Assembly (NCBI RefSeq): GCF_030908245.1
Contig: NZ_JAVFJJ010000003.1
Location: 248,001-312,000 of the forward strand
From: Sinomonas sp. ASV322
Lineage (GTDB): Bacteria > Actinomycetota > Actinomycetes > Actinomycetales > Micrococcaceae
Direction of reading: 5' to 3'
Length of the DNA stretch: 64,000 nucleotides
Position numbers and translations under genes: made by a program. How positions within the stretch are numbered: the stretch's first letter is position 1; each line of letters opens with the position of its first letter. The notes under the pieces were generated by a model. The model searched no databases, was not told where the DNA came from, and saw only the letters and a list, made by a program, of their open reading frames with translations. Of this stretch, positions 44,226-53,716 are shown in pieces.

Positions 44226-45310
44226 CTTCAAGCGGGCTGCGGTACCCGCGCGATCTTGGGGCGTGGCGGCGCTGGCACGAGGCCCGGCACCCGCTCCGCC
44301 GGCTCAGAGCTGCGGTCCGTCCCTCGCCGCCGCGGCCCCTGTGGCTCGCCATGAGAGGCGAGGCTCCCCGCCTTCTCGTCGCGATCGACGCCCCGACGCC
44401 GACGCAGATCGCCGCACTCGCAAGGCCGCTTGAGGCTCTCGGGCCGGTCGACGCGGCAGTCCTCGCGCCGAACCGCCTCGACGGGCTGCTCTCGGGCGGC
44501 TGGCAATGGACAGCCCTCGCAGCGGGTCCGGAAGCGGCGGTCCCCGATCGGCTCGGCGCGGTGAGAGCGATCCTCTCCGCAGGGCACCACCTCCCCGCCG
44601 GGGCCCTCGCCGACCGGTGGGGCGCGGACCTCGGGGCCGAGCGGCTAGTGGCGCAGCACGGCCTCCTGACGCCCTACGCTCCACCCATCCCCCACGGTGC
44701 GACGCTCTTCGCCTTCAGCGACGCCGACGCCGAGTTCGTCACGAACGGGCGGGACGACGTCGTCGCCGTCTGCACAGGCTCCCAGCTCCTCTGGGCGGCC
44801 GGGTCCGCGCGGGCCCGAGCGGCCGATGCTCAGGGCCGTCCCGTGTACCTCGGCCAGCTCCACGGCGCCGAGCTCCCGAGGTGGGGGGCCGCGCGCGCGG
44901 CGCGCGAATTCTGCCGATCCACGGGCGCGGTGTATCGGCCGCATCCTGCGGAGGCGGACCTCTTGTCCCGGATCCAGCACCGCGCGTGGGAGCTCTCGGG
45001 ACTCGAGATCGACCGAGGCGGTGCGCCGATGAGCAGGGTCGACCGGCCGGTCGTCTCGGCGTTCTCCACGGGTGTCCTCGAGGCCGCCGCATGCGGGCTC
45101 CCAGCGTGGGTCTTCTATCCGAACCCCCCGCGCTGGCTGCGGGAGTTCTGGGAACGGTACGGCATGGCGCCGTGGGGCGGCGAGCCGACGCGGCCGCCGT
45201 TCAGGGACGAATTGGAGCCGGCTGCGCTCATCGCAGAACACATTTCACGCCGGCTCGGCTGCGAGGTGCGCCCGCACGCCTGGCGTCGGGCCCAGGAAGG
45301 AACGCCATGA
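44222..45310 (+). CDS. GT-B-like protein, candidate nonulosonate transferase
   Basis: 362 aa from GTG 44222 (GTGA overlap). I do not recognise the family with certainty. The visible layout is GT-B-like: ERLVAQHGLLTPYAPPIPHG, an HP motif in GAVYRPHPAEADLL (His241-Pro242) and a Ser-Thr motif in VVSAFSTGVLEAAACGLPAW (Ser282-Thr283). Bacterial sialyltransferases of families such as GT38 and GT52 share HP and S-S/T motifs, and the gene directly precedes a CMP-sialate-type synthetase. On this basis it could transfer the CMP-activated sugar. This is inference; a different capsule-type glycosyltransferase is possible. Confidence 0.6.
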   Translation: MTSSGLRYPRDLGAWRRWHEARHPLRRLRAAVRPSPPRPLWLAMRGEAPRLLVAIDAPTPTQIAALARPLEALGPVDAAVLAPNRLDGLLSGGWQWTALAAGPEAAVPDRLGAVRAILSAGHHLPAGALADRWGADLGAERLVAQHGLLTPYAPPIPHGATLFAFSDADAEFVTNGRDDVVAVCTGSQLLWAAGSARARAADAQGRPVYLGQLHGAELPRWGAARAAREFCRSTGAVYRPHPAEADLLSRIQHRAWELSGLEIDRGGAPMSRVDRPVVSAFSTGVLEAAACGLPAWVFYPNPPRWLREFWERYGMAPWGGEPTRPPFRDELEPAALIAEHISRRLGCEVRPHAWRRAQEGTP

Positions 45311-46011
45311 GAATCCTCTGCGTGATCCCCGCCCGCGGCGGTTCGAAGGGGATACCCCGCAAGAACCTCCGTCACGTCGGGGGGAAGCCGCTTGTCGTCT
45401 GGACGATTGAGCAGGCCCTCGGGGCGGCAGCCGGACTCGATGTCCTCGTCTCCACGGACGACGAGGAGATCGCGCTCCTTGCGGCGGGCGCGGGCGCCGA
45501 TGTGCCCTTCGTGCGGCCGAGCTTCCTCGCCCGTGACGAGTCGCCAACGGAGCCCGTCGTCGAGCATGCGATCGCCTTCCGCACGGAGCAGGGGCGCCGC
45601 CCCGACGCCGTCATGCTCCTCCAGGCCACGTCTCCGATCCGGCTTCCGGGCACGATCGACCGCGCCGTCGGGCAGTTCGTCGCGACGGACGTCGATTCGC
45701 TCGTCGGCGTCGTGCCCCAGACGCCCTTCCTGTGGACGATGGGCGAGAAGCCGGGCGCCGCGTACGCCGTCGACGCGCGGCCGCGCCGTCAGGACCTCGC
45801 CGAGCGGGACTACGTCTACCGCGAGACGGGTTCGCTCTACCTCACGAGGACACGCGTCTACGAGGAAGCCCACAACCGCCTCGGCGGGTGCATCGGACTG
45901 TTCGTCATGGACGAGACCGAGGGCATCGACATCGACACGCACGTTGATCTGGTCGCCGCCGACCTTCACCTGAGTCACTTACACGCCCCTGGGGGAGAGC
46001 CGAACCGATGA
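45307..46011 (+). CDS. neuA: CMP-N-acetylneuraminate-type cytidylyltransferase
   Basis: Activates a nine-carbon acid sugar with CTP. 234 aa. The nucleotide-binding motif VIPARGGSKGIPRKNLRHVG at the N-terminus, LLQATSPIRLPGTIDRAV, RETGSLYLTRTRVYEE and EGIDIDTHVDLVAAD follow the NeuA/PseF/LegF order. Overlaps both neighbours by 4 bp. The exact sugar (sialic, legionaminic or other) cannot be told. Confidence 0.88.
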   Translation: MRILCVIPARGGSKGIPRKNLRHVGGKPLVVWTIEQALGAAAGLDVLVSTDDEEIALLAAGAGADVPFVRPSFLARDESPTEPVVEHAIAFRTEQGRRPDAVMLLQATSPIRLPGTIDRAVGQFVATDVDSLVGVVPQTPFLWTMGEKPGAAYAVDARPRRQDLAERDYVYRETGSLYLTRTRVYEEAHNRLGGCIGLFVMDETEGIDIDTHVDLVAADLHLSHLHAPGGEPNR

Positions 46012-48251
46012 TCGTCGACCGCAACATCGCACCCTACGTCGTCTTCTCGGAGGACCCCCTCCTGAGCGCCCTTCAGAAGATCACGGCGAACCAAGAACGC
46101 ATCGTCTTCTGCGTCGACGAGCGCGGAATCCTGCGAGGTTCGCTCTCCGACGGGGACTTCCGGCGGTGGATCGTCGAGAATCCCGGCGCTGACCTCACCA
46201 GTTCCGCGCTCGACGCCGCCAACCGGAGCGTCCGCAGCGTGGAGCATACGACGTCGCCGGCGGACCTGCGCGCGCACCTGACCCGAGGCGTCACCCACCT
46301 GCCGCTTGTGGATGACCGCGGGCACCTCGTGGCGGTCGCAGTCGACCGCGCGGACGTCATTCGCATCGGGGCCCGCGAGATTGGCGAAGGGAATCCCGCG
46401 TTCGTCATCGCCGAGATCGGCAACAATCACAACGGCTCGGTGGCCCTCGCCAAGCGCCTCGTCGATCTCGCCGCGGAGGCGGGCGCGGACGCCGTCAAAT
46501 TCCAGCTTCGCGACCTCGACTCGCTGTATCGGCAGACGGGAGGCTCAAGCGCCGGCGAGGATCTCGGTGCCCAGTACACGCTCGATCTCCTGACGCGCTT
46601 CTCCCTTCCTGCCGGGAAGCTCTTCGAGGTCTTCGACCACTGCCGGGCTCACGGCGTCGAGGTCATGTGCACACCGTGGGATCTGCCGAGCGTCGAGGCG
46701 CTCGCCGACTACGGCATTCCGGGGCTCAAGATCGCCTCCGCGGACCTCACGAACCACGGTCTCCTGCGGGACGCAGGGTCGCGCGGCCTCCCGCTCATCC
46801 TCAGCACCGGGATGTCGCGGGAGGACGAGATCCGGGAAGCCGCCAGCCTCTTGCGCGGCCTCGGGACGAGCTTCGCGATGCTCCACTGCCAATCCACCTA
46901 CCCGGCGCCGTTCAAGGACATCAACCTCGCGTACATGGACCGGCTCGCGGAAATCGGCCAATGCGTCGTCGGATATTCGGGCCATGAGCGCGGGTTCCAC
47001 GTGCCGATCGCTGCCGTCGCGCGCGGCGCAAAGATCATCGAGAAGCACTTCACCGTCGACAGGTCGATGGAAGGCAACGACCACAAGGTTTCGCTCTTGC
47101 CCGAGGAATTTGCGGAGATGGTCCGGCGGATCCGGGAGACCGAAGAGTCCATCGGGGGCCGGGGGCCGCGCGAGGTCTCGACCGGCGAGCTCATGAACCG
47201 CGCCAATCTCGCCAAATCCCTCGTGGCCGCGCGGCCCCTCGCGAAGGGGCACGTCGTCCGGGCCGAGGATGTCGACGTCAGGAGCCCAGGGAGGGGGCTT
47301 CAGCCGAACGCCCTCCCTCAGCTGCTCGGCCGGACCCTCCGGCGGGACTTCGCGCGCGGAGACTTCTTCTTCGACGGCGATCTGGCCGATGCGGTTCCGG
47401 CGGGAAGGCCCTTCCAGTTCCGCCGCCCGTGGGGGCTTCCCGTCCGGTACCACGACCACGCGACCCTCATGGGGGACTGCACGCCCGACTTCCTCGAGTT
47501 CCACTTCTCCTACAAGGACCTCGAGATCGACGTCGATTCTGTCTTCGAGACCCCGCTCAAGGTCGGCTTCACGACACACCTCCCGGATCTCTTCGCGGGC
47601 GACTTCCTCGTCGACCTCGCCTCGTTCGACCGGGGCGTGTGGGAGCGCTCGATTGCCGAGGTGCAGCGCACGGTCGACATCACACGCTCCCTCGGCCGGT
47701 GGTTCGCGCTGGACGACGAGCCGATCATGGTCGCGACGATGGGCGGCTTCACGAAGGACAGCCACGTGGCGCCCGAGCGGCGCGAGTCCATGTACGGGCG
47801 CATCGGGGACGCGCTGGGCCGCCTCGACACGGCCGGCGTGCGGATCGCAGCGCAGACCCTCCCGCCGTACCCATGGCTCATGGGCGGGCAGCAGTTCCAC
47901 AACCTCTTCCTCGACCCGGCCGACACGGCAGCGTTCGCCGCGGCGACCGACACGTCCCTGTGCCTCGACGTGTCCCATTCGAAGCTCGCCGCGAATCATC
48001 TGGGGATGCCGTTCACCGAGGCCGTCGAGCGCCTCGCCCCCCACTCGATCCACCTCCACCTCGTCGACGCGCGCGGGGTCGACGGCGAGGGCGTCCAGAT
48101 CGGCGACGGCGAAGTCGACTGGGCCGCCCTTGCAGGCCAGCTCGATCGGCTCGCGCCCGGTGTGGGCTTCATCCCGGAGATCTGGCAGGGCCACGTCAAC
48201 AGCGGCGAGGGCTTCTGGACCGCCTTGGACAGGCTCGAGCGATGGTTCTGA
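46008..48251 (+). CDS. CBS-NeuB-SAF-TIM barrel fusion, nonulosonic acid synthase
   Basis: 747 aa, about twice normal NeuB length. Residues ~8-118 are a CBS pair (VFCVDERGILRGSLSDGDFR, THLPLVDDRGHLVAVAV). Residues ~130-372 are the NeuB barrel that condenses phosphoenolpyruvate with an amino-sugar: FVIAEIGNNHNGSVALAKR, AVKFQLRDLDSLYR, LILSTGMS, HCQSTYPAP, VGYSGHERGFHVPIAA, KIIEKHFTVDR. Residues ~396-460 are the SAF antifreeze-like domain. Residues ~470-747 are a xylose-isomerase-like TIM barrel (LEFHFSYKDLEID, LCLDVSHSKLAANH, HLHLVDARGVDGEGVQIGDG). Overlaps neuA by 4 bp. The C-terminal domain might make the sugar substrate, since no NeuC gene is present. Confidence 0.88.
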   Translation: MIVDRNIAPYVVFSEDPLLSALQKITANQERIVFCVDERGILRGSLSDGDFRRWIVENPGADLTSSALDAANRSVRSVEHTTSPADLRAHLTRGVTHLPLVDDRGHLVAVAVDRADVIRIGAREIGEGNPAFVIAEIGNNHNGSVALAKRLVDLAAEAGADAVKFQLRDLDSLYRQTGGSSAGEDLGAQYTLDLLTRFSLPAGKLFEVFDHCRAHGVEVMCTPWDLPSVEALADYGIPGLKIASADLTNHGLLRDAGSRGLPLILSTGMSREDEIREAASLLRGLGTSFAMLHCQSTYPAPFKDINLAYMDRLAEIGQCVVGYSGHERGFHVPIAAVARGAKIIEKHFTVDRSMEGNDHKVSLLPEEFAEMVRRIRETEESIGGRGPREVSTGELMNRANLAKSLVAARPLAKGHVVRAEDVDVRSPGRGLQPNALPQLLGRTLRRDFARGDFFFDGDLADAVPAGRPFQFRRPWGLPVRYHDHATLMGDCTPDFLEFHFSYKDLEIDVDSVFETPLKVGFTTHLPDLFAGDFLVDLASFDRGVWERSIAEVQRTVDITRSLGRWFALDDEPIMVATMGGFTKDSHVAPERRESMYGRIGDALGRLDTAGVRIAAQTLPPYPWLMGGQQFHNLFLDPADTAAFAAATDTSLCLDVSHSKLAANHLGMPFTEAVERLAPHSIHLHLVDARGVDGEGVQIGDGEVDWAALAGQLDRLAPGVGFIPEIWQGHVNSGEGFWTALDRLERWF

Positions 48252-49345
48252 GTACTCCGGGTCGGTGCCCGCGGGAACGCGGCCTCCCCACTGCCCTGTG
48301 GGTCGTTCCCGTGAGCGACCTCGGCGGCGTCGCGCGACACGTGCTCGACGTCGCCGACGTCGGCCTGCCTGGGTGGAGGCTCGTCGTCGTCTGCCCGGCC
48401 GGTCCACTCGCCGAACGCCTGCGGGAGGCGGGCGCCGCGGTCGCGACCGCCCGATTCGGACCGGCCGCAGGCTTCGGCGCCTCGGTGCTCGCACTCAGGC
48501 AGACCGTCCGGGCCCTGCGCACGAGCATCGTGCACGCACACCTCGCGTACGCGGATCTCGCCGCGGCCGCGGCCGTCGCCGGGACGGGCGCCCGGCTCGC
48601 GACGACGGAGCACGGCATCGCGTACGACGACACTGTGTACCACGGCTCGCCCTTCAAGGCGCGGCTCATGGCCGCTGCCCACCGCGCGCGCTTCGCGACG
48701 ACCGACGTCGCGATTGCCGTGTCTGCCGCGACCAGGAGCGCGATGGTCGAGAAATGGCGGCCCGGGCGGGAGATCGCCGTGATTCCCAACGGGGTGGACG
48801 CCGCCGTCGTCCGTTCTCGCGTCGAGGCCCATCGCACCGCGGGGAGAAGCGGTGGCCTCCGGGTGCTGTCCCTTTCCCGCCTCTCCGCCGAGAAGCGCCT
48901 CCTCGAGCTGCTCCAGGCCTTCGCCATGCTGCGCCGAAGCCGTCCCGACGCGACGCTCGTCATCGCGGGGGAGGGGCCCGAGCGGGCTCCGCTCGAAGCC
49001 GCGGCATGCGCCCTCGGCCTCGGCGAGTCGGTGGCCTTCCCCGGCTTCGTCGAGCCCTACGCGGCCATGGGGGCCGCCGATGTGGTGGTGCAACTCTCAG
49101 TATGGGAGAACTGCTCTTACACCCTCCTCGACGCAGCCGCCGCAGGGCTTGGCGTCGTCGCGACGCCGGTCGGGGGAAATCCCGAGATCCTGCCGCAGGA
49201 ATGCCTCGTCGATGCGGACGACGCCGAGGGCGTCGCCCGGGCCATCGAGCGGCAGGCGGTCGACGGCGCGCGCAGGCCTTTCGCGTGGGTGTCGCGCCGT
49301 GAGATGGCCGACCGGATTGCGCGGGCCTATGGCGGGCCTTCATGA
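48242..49345 (+). CDS. GT4 family glycosyltransferase
   Basis: 367 aa GT-B glycosyltransferase. N-terminal acceptor half: WVVPVSDLGGVARHVLDVAD and IVHAHLAYADLAAAAA. C-terminal GT4 half: AVIPNGVDAAVV, VLSLSRLSAEKRLLELLQAF, LVIAGEGPERAPLEAAA and ATPVGGNPEILPQE. The usual E-x7-E appears weakened (SYTLLDAAAAG). Start ATG 48242 overlaps the previous gene by 10 bp; longer upstream codons lie inside the NeuB fusion gene. Confidence 0.87.
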   Translation: MVLSTPGRCPRERGLPTALWVVPVSDLGGVARHVLDVADVGLPGWRLVVVCPAGPLAERLREAGAAVATARFGPAAGFGASVLALRQTVRALRTSIVHAHLAYADLAAAAAVAGTGARLATTEHGIAYDDTVYHGSPFKARLMAAAHRARFATTDVAIAVSAATRSAMVEKWRPGREIAVIPNGVDAAVVRSRVEAHRTAGRSGGLRVLSLSRLSAEKRLLELLQAFAMLRRSRPDATLVIAGEGPERAPLEAAACALGLGESVAFPGFVEPYAAMGAADVVVQLSVWENCSYTLLDAAAAGLGVVATPVGGNPEILPQECLVDADDAEGVARAIERQAVDGARRPFAWVSRREMADRIARAYGGPS

Positions 49346-50499
49346 TCGCGGCTCCTGCCCTTGCGGTGCCCGCGTGGTCGGCCGGGGTGAGGCGTCCACG
49401 GGTCCGCCTCCTCCAGGCCGCCCTGTTCGCCTTCTTCGTGTTCGACGGATACGCCGTCCCCGGCCTTCCGGTCCCCATTCCAGGCGCGGACCTTGCCGCC
49501 ATCGTGCTGGTAGCGCTCGGTGCGTTCCGGGTCCGCGAGCGTTTCCTGGGGCCCACCGCGTGGTACGTGCCGCTCTGGGTTCTCCTCGTGGCGTACCTCG
49601 CGCTCGAATCGTGGGTCAACGAGGTCGACTGGTTCCGGAGGGCTGTCCGTCTCGGGATCATGGTCGTGCTGTCCGTCCAGCTGGGCACCGGTCGGCTCGA
49701 CCTCCGGTCCGGGCTCCTGGGCCTTCTCACGGGCCTCGGCGCCAACGCGGTCCTGTTCTACCTCCGGCTCGCGCCGGACACCTATTCGGGCGTGCTCACG
49801 GGATTCCTCGGAGACAAGAACGTCGCGGGCCTCTACTACGCCCTCGTTCCACTGCTCGCGCTGCCGTTCATAAGATCGCGGAGGCGGCGCGTGGGTCTTC
49901 TCGTCTTCGCCTCCGGGCTCACCTACCTGACCGGGTCCCGGACCTCGATCGCGGCGCTCGCGCTCGCGGGGCTCTGGGTGCTCTTGCGGAAGCGCCTCCC
50001 GACGATCCTGCACGTCCCCGTGCTCGGCGGCCTCTACTTGGCCGACCGGTACGCCGAGGAGAACTTCGCGAACGCGCTGTTCAGCGACCGCGAGGGAAGC
50101 GACCTCCTGCGCTCGCGCATCGGCGAGGCCGCGTCGGAGAAAGCCGCCTCCGCGCCCCCGTATGGCCTGGGGCTCGGCCAGGCGACGGTGGAGATGGACA
50201 ACCGTTCGTGGTTCTTCCATGATTCGTTCCTCGCGCTCTATGTCGAGGGCGGCTGGGTGGCGCTCCTGGTCGTCGTCGGCCTCTTCGCCGTCCTCGGCCT
50301 TCCGCTCTTCACCGCCCCGTCGCGGCGTCCGCATCTGGCGTTCGAGGCTGGGACCGTCGTCGTCATGACCTGCGCGTCGAAGCTCGGCGAAGTCTTCCTC
50401 TCCCTCCCGGCGTTCCTCCTGCTCGGATGCCTCCTGATGGCCCACGCGCTGCGCGGGAGCCCCGAACCGACTGCGGTGGCGGCCGGTGAGCCCGCATGA
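49342..50499 (+). CDS. Wzy/O-antigen-ligase-like polymerase
   Basis: 385 aa with about ten membrane helices and a large loop before the last ones. The region GFLGDKNVAGLYYALVPLLA and LTGSRTSIAALALAGLW, then HDSFLALYVEGGWVALLVVV, match the WzyC/WaaL superfamily pattern. It probably joins repeat units on the outer membrane face. ATGA overlap with the GT4 gene and 4-bp overlap with the acyltransferase. Confidence 0.82.
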   Translation: MIAAPALAVPAWSAGVRRPRVRLLQAALFAFFVFDGYAVPGLPVPIPGADLAAIVLVALGAFRVRERFLGPTAWYVPLWVLLVAYLALESWVNEVDWFRRAVRLGIMVVLSVQLGTGRLDLRSGLLGLLTGLGANAVLFYLRLAPDTYSGVLTGFLGDKNVAGLYYALVPLLALPFIRSRRRRVGLLVFASGLTYLTGSRTSIAALALAGLWVLLRKRLPTILHVPVLGGLYLADRYAEENFANALFSDREGSDLLRSRIGEAASEKAASAPPYGLGLGQATVEMDNRSWFFHDSFLALYVEGGWVALLVVVGLFAVLGLPLFTAPSRRPHLAFEAGTVVVMTCASKLGEVFLSLPAFLLLGCLLMAHALRGSPEPTAVAAGEPA

Positions 50500-51572
50500 C
50501 GCGCTTCAGGGAGCTCGACGGGCTCCGGGGGATAGCGGCGATCGTCGTCGTCGGCTCGCATTTCACGGGCGCCTACAACTCGCGCTATCCGGACGATCCC
50601 GTGGCCATCGTGGACCTGGGCTGGGGCGCCTACGGGGTCCAGCTGTTCTTCCTCATCAGCGGCTTCGTCATCCTCATGTCAGCCTCTCGCGCCCAGAGGC
50701 CCAGCGATTTCGTCATCTCACGCGCCGCGCGCCTCTATCCGGCCTATTGGCTCTCGCTCGCGCTTGCGGTGGGCGTGGGCGCCCTCGCACGCGTCCCCCA
50801 CGTCCCGCTCGATCCGTGGGTCATTGTCGCGAACCTCTCCATGGTTCAGCGGTGGTTCCTCGTCGAGAACGTCAACGACGTCTATTGGACGCTCGCGATC
50901 GAGATGCAGTTCTATGCACTGATCGTGGTGCTGCTCGTCGCGACCCGCTCTCGGATCTCCGACCGGCTGGTGGCGTGGCTCGTCGTCGTGTGGCTCGTGG
51001 TGGCTCTCGCCGTTGCGTGGTGGGCGGGTCCCTTCAGCCGGGGCACGAGTCCCCAGAACGTCATCGCGCCGGTCAAGATGGTGCTCAACGTGTCGCTCGC
51101 GGAATTCGGCCCCCTGTTCTCCCTGGGCATGCTCGCCTATCTCTCGCGGCGGGAGGGACGGCTCCACCCGCTTGTCCCGGTCGCCGCCGCAGTCGCTGCC
51201 GCCGTCGCGTGGATTCTGCACTCGTGGGTCGATGGCTTGTGGGTCGCGGGCATCTGCGCGGGATTCATCGCCGTCGTGCTTCGCCCGACGACGAAGCCGC
51301 TCACCACGCCTCCCGTGCAATGGCTCGGAGCGAGGAGCTACTCCCTCTATGTCGTGCACTCGATCCTCGGATTCGCGCTCATCCGCTGGTTGTGGCCGGT
51401 CACCGGCCGTGATCTCGCGATGCCTGCGGCATTCGCCGTCGTGCTTCTGGCAACGTGGGCGTGCCATGCCGTGGGCGAGCAACTGCTCAGTTCGCTCATG
51501 CGGCGGGCAATGCTCCGCTGGCGGGACCGGAACCGGGAGTCGGATCGACCTGCGGAGGGGCAACATGGCTGA
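50496..51572 (+). CDS. acyltransferase 3 family membrane protein (OafA-like)
   Basis: 358 aa with about ten membrane helices. The N-terminal motif RELDGLRGIAAIVVVGSHFT (with the catalytic His) and LFFLISGFVILMS, then RLYPAYWLSLALAV, are those of acyltransferase 3, which O-acetylates or O-acylates surface sugars. It modifies the glycan by inference. Its stop overlaps the ATG of the next GT4 gene. Confidence 0.92.
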   Translation: MTRFRELDGLRGIAAIVVVGSHFTGAYNSRYPDDPVAIVDLGWGAYGVQLFFLISGFVILMSASRAQRPSDFVISRAARLYPAYWLSLALAVGVGALARVPHVPLDPWVIVANLSMVQRWFLVENVNDVYWTLAIEMQFYALIVVLLVATRSRISDRLVAWLVVVWLVVALAVAWWAGPFSRGTSPQNVIAPVKMVLNVSLAEFGPLFSLGMLAYLSRREGRLHPLVPVAAAVAAAVAWILHSWVDGLWVAGICAGFIAVVLRPTTKPLTTPPVQWLGARSYSLYVVHSILGFALIRWLWPVTGRDLAMPAAFAVVLLATWACHAVGEQLLSSLMRRAMLRWRDRNRESDRPAEGQHG

Positions 51573-52775
51573 ATCGGGCCTTTCAATCGCCATTGCGGCG
51601 AACAACGGAGAAATCGGCGGGGGCGAGGTGATGCTGCTCGCGATCGCGGACGCGCTCCGGGGGCTCGCCGTCGAGGTGCGCGTCCTCGGCCCCGCGAACC
51701 CTGGCGGGCTTGTGGGCGCCGCGCGAGAGCGGGGCTTCGCCGTCGAGGCGCTCGACGGCGCGAGCCGGCTCGACTACCTTCGGGCCCTTCGCGGCTGGCG
51801 CTCCGTGAACCCCGAGCCCGTCCTGTGGGGCAACGGCCTTCTCCCGGTCGTCGCGACGGCCGGAATGCCGCGTCGGATCGCGCACCTGCACCGCCTTCCC
51901 TCGTCGTCCCAGCGAGCCGTCGCGGCACTGGCACGCCGTGGCGCCCTCGCGACGCTCGTCCCGTCGGACTACATGGCCTCGCGCGTCCGCGGCGCGGCCG
52001 TCCTCCCTAATTGGTCCCCCCAACTCGAACGGGTCCTCGTGCCTCGGGGCGACGGCCCGATGCGCGTCGGCTTCCTGGGCCGCCCGTCCGAGGCCAAGGG
52101 GGTTCCCGTGCTTGTCGAGGCCCTCTCCCTCCTCCGCCGGCGGGGGGTCGGGCGGTACATCCTGAGGATCGCGGGGGAGCCCCGCTTCGTCGATGCGCGC
52201 GAGCGGGCCGTCGTCGAGGCGCGGCTCAGGAGCCTCGGTGCCTCTGCCCAGCGGCTCGGCTGGATGCCTCCGGACGAGTTCTTCGGAACGATCGACCTCC
52301 TCGTCGTCCCGTCCGTGTGGCAAGAGCCGTTCGGCCTCGTGGTGACGGAGGCGATGTCCGCGGGCGTGCCCGTAGTCGTGAGCGACGCAGGTGCGCTCCC
52401 CGAGGTCGTCGGCGCGGGCCACCCCTGGATCGCGGCGGCGGGCGACGCCGAATCCCTCGCCGAAGCCATCGCGGCGGCTGCCTCGGCGCTTCCCGCCGAG
52501 GACGTCACCGCAGCGGCCCGCGCCCGGTGGGCCGAGCGGTTCTCGCCTGACGCCGGACGCGACGGCGTTCGGCGCGTGCTCGAATCCCTCGGACGCTCCC
52601 CGGCGCCCCCGCGGGGCAAGCCGCCGCAGGGCGGGCTGTCGCGGGGCAAGCCGCCGCAGGGCGGGCTGACGCAGGGCAGGCTGACGCAGGGCAGGGACCG
52701 GCAGCGCAGGGCGCCTCCCCTCGTGGCGCCGGCCCTGGCCCGGATTCGGCCGCCGATGCGGGAGCCGCTCCGTGA
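51565..52775 (+). CDS. GT4 family glycosyltransferase, frame runs on through a repeat
   Basis: ATG 51565 with GGAGGGG upstream. GT-B motifs are IAANNGEIGGGEVMLLAIAD, VGFLGRPSEAKGVPVLVEAL, RLGWMPPDEFFGTIDLLVVP, EPFGLVVTEAMSAGVPVVVS and ALPEVVGAG. The GT domain ends near 52600. After it comes a repeat-coded tail (PPRGKPPQGGLSRG twice), and the frame stays open to 53826, across all of the next gene. Shifting by -1 in the repeat gives a stop at 52773-52775, with the usual 4-bp GTGA overlap to the next gene. I give that end, but the true C-terminus is uncertain. Confidence 0.65.
52611..52694 (+). repeat. 30-bp and 15-bp tandem repeats in the GT4 3' end
   Basis: Two near-identical 30-bp units (built on GGGCAAGCCGCCGCAGGGCG) are followed by two 15-bp units (GCAGGGCAGGCTGAC type). 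They code for PPQGGL-type low complexity and are where a frameshift would arise by slippage. Confidence 0.85.
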
Positions 52776-53710
52776 CGGGCCCCGCGGCGTCGATCATCGT
52801 GCCGACGCGGGGCGGAGCGGCCCGGCTTCCCGTGCTCCTCGGCGCGCTCGCGAGGCAAGACACGCGGGACTTCGAAGTAATCGTCGTCGTCGACGGCGAT
52901 GTCGACGGAAGCGCCGACAAGGCGCGCCGCTGGTCCGCGGTGCTCGATGTCAGGCCCATCGTCTTCGCCGAGAACCGCGGGCGGGCGGCGGCGCTCAACG
53001 CGGGCGCGGAAGCGGCGCGCGGGAATCTTCTCATCCGATGCGACGACGACCTCGAGCCGGCGAGCACGTTCGTCTCGGGGCACATCGCCCGGCACATCGG
53101 AGGCCCCTGCGGCGTCGTCGGCCTCACGACCAACGTCCTGCCCAACACGCCGTACGCTCTCGCCTACGGCCGCCGCGCGGACGAATCGTCGATCGCCTAC
53201 GCGCTGACCTTGCCCGGCGACCGCACATGGCGCCTGTGGTCTGCCAACGTCTCGGTGCCGCGGGACGCGCACTTCCGCGTGGGCGGCTACGACGGCCGCT
53301 ACCGCCGCTACGGCTGGGAGGACGTCGACTTCGGCTACCGCCTCCGCGCGGCGGGCTATCCGATCTGGGTTGCGCCCGAGCTCATGGCGCGTCACCACGG
53401 CGCCTCGACGACGACGGCGGTCTGGGCTCTTCGCGCGCTTCACTCGGGTGCCGCACGCGAAACGTTCCTCGAGATCCATGGGCGGGACGCGCTGCCGGGC
53501 GCGGACGCTGGGCGGGGCGCGTGGGACCGCATCGTGCGCGCGGCGAGCACGGCCGCGAGCGAGCGGACGCTCCGGGCCTACGGTGGCGCGGTCGACGCCG
53601 TCGCCCGCTTCATGCCGCGGCCCGTCGCCGAAAAGCTCATGGCGCTCGCCGTCGAATCCGCCGGCCTCGCCGGGATCCGCTATCCGGAACGAGCCAAAGC
53701 CACCTTCTAG
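52772..53710 (+). CDS. GT2 family glycosyltransferase
   Basis: 312 aa, GTG start. GT-A motifs are ASIIVPTRGGAARLPVLLGA, FEVIVVVDGDVDGSADKA, RGRAAALNAGAEAARG, IRCDDDLEPAS (the acidic metal site) and YGWEDVDFGYRLRAAGYPIW. It ends just before a small gap that precedes the next GT4 gene. Adds one sugar of the repeat unit; the donor is unknown. Confidence 0.9.
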   Translation: MTGPAASIIVPTRGGAARLPVLLGALARQDTRDFEVIVVVDGDVDGSADKARRWSAVLDVRPIVFAENRGRAAALNAGAEAARGNLLIRCDDDLEPASTFVSGHIARHIGGPCGVVGLTTNVLPNTPYALAYGRRADESSIAYALTLPGDRTWRLWSANVSVPRDAHFRVGGYDGRYRRYGWEDVDFGYRLRAAGYPIWVAPELMARHHGASTTTAVWALRALHSGAARETFLEIHGRDALPGADAGRGAWDRIVRAASTAASERTLRAYGGAVDAVARFMPRPVAEKLMALAVESAGLAGIRYPERAKATF

Positions 53711-53716
53711 CACTGT

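Noticed and set aside
46545-48494. 649-codon frame antisense to the NeuB fusion
   Set aside because: Charged low-complexity translation with no domain; the sense gene is clearly coding.
47429-49345. 638-aa protein starting inside the NeuB fusion
   Set aside because: The first 270 codons are out of frame with the conserved NeuB C-terminal domain. The GT4 domain begins right after ATG 48242.
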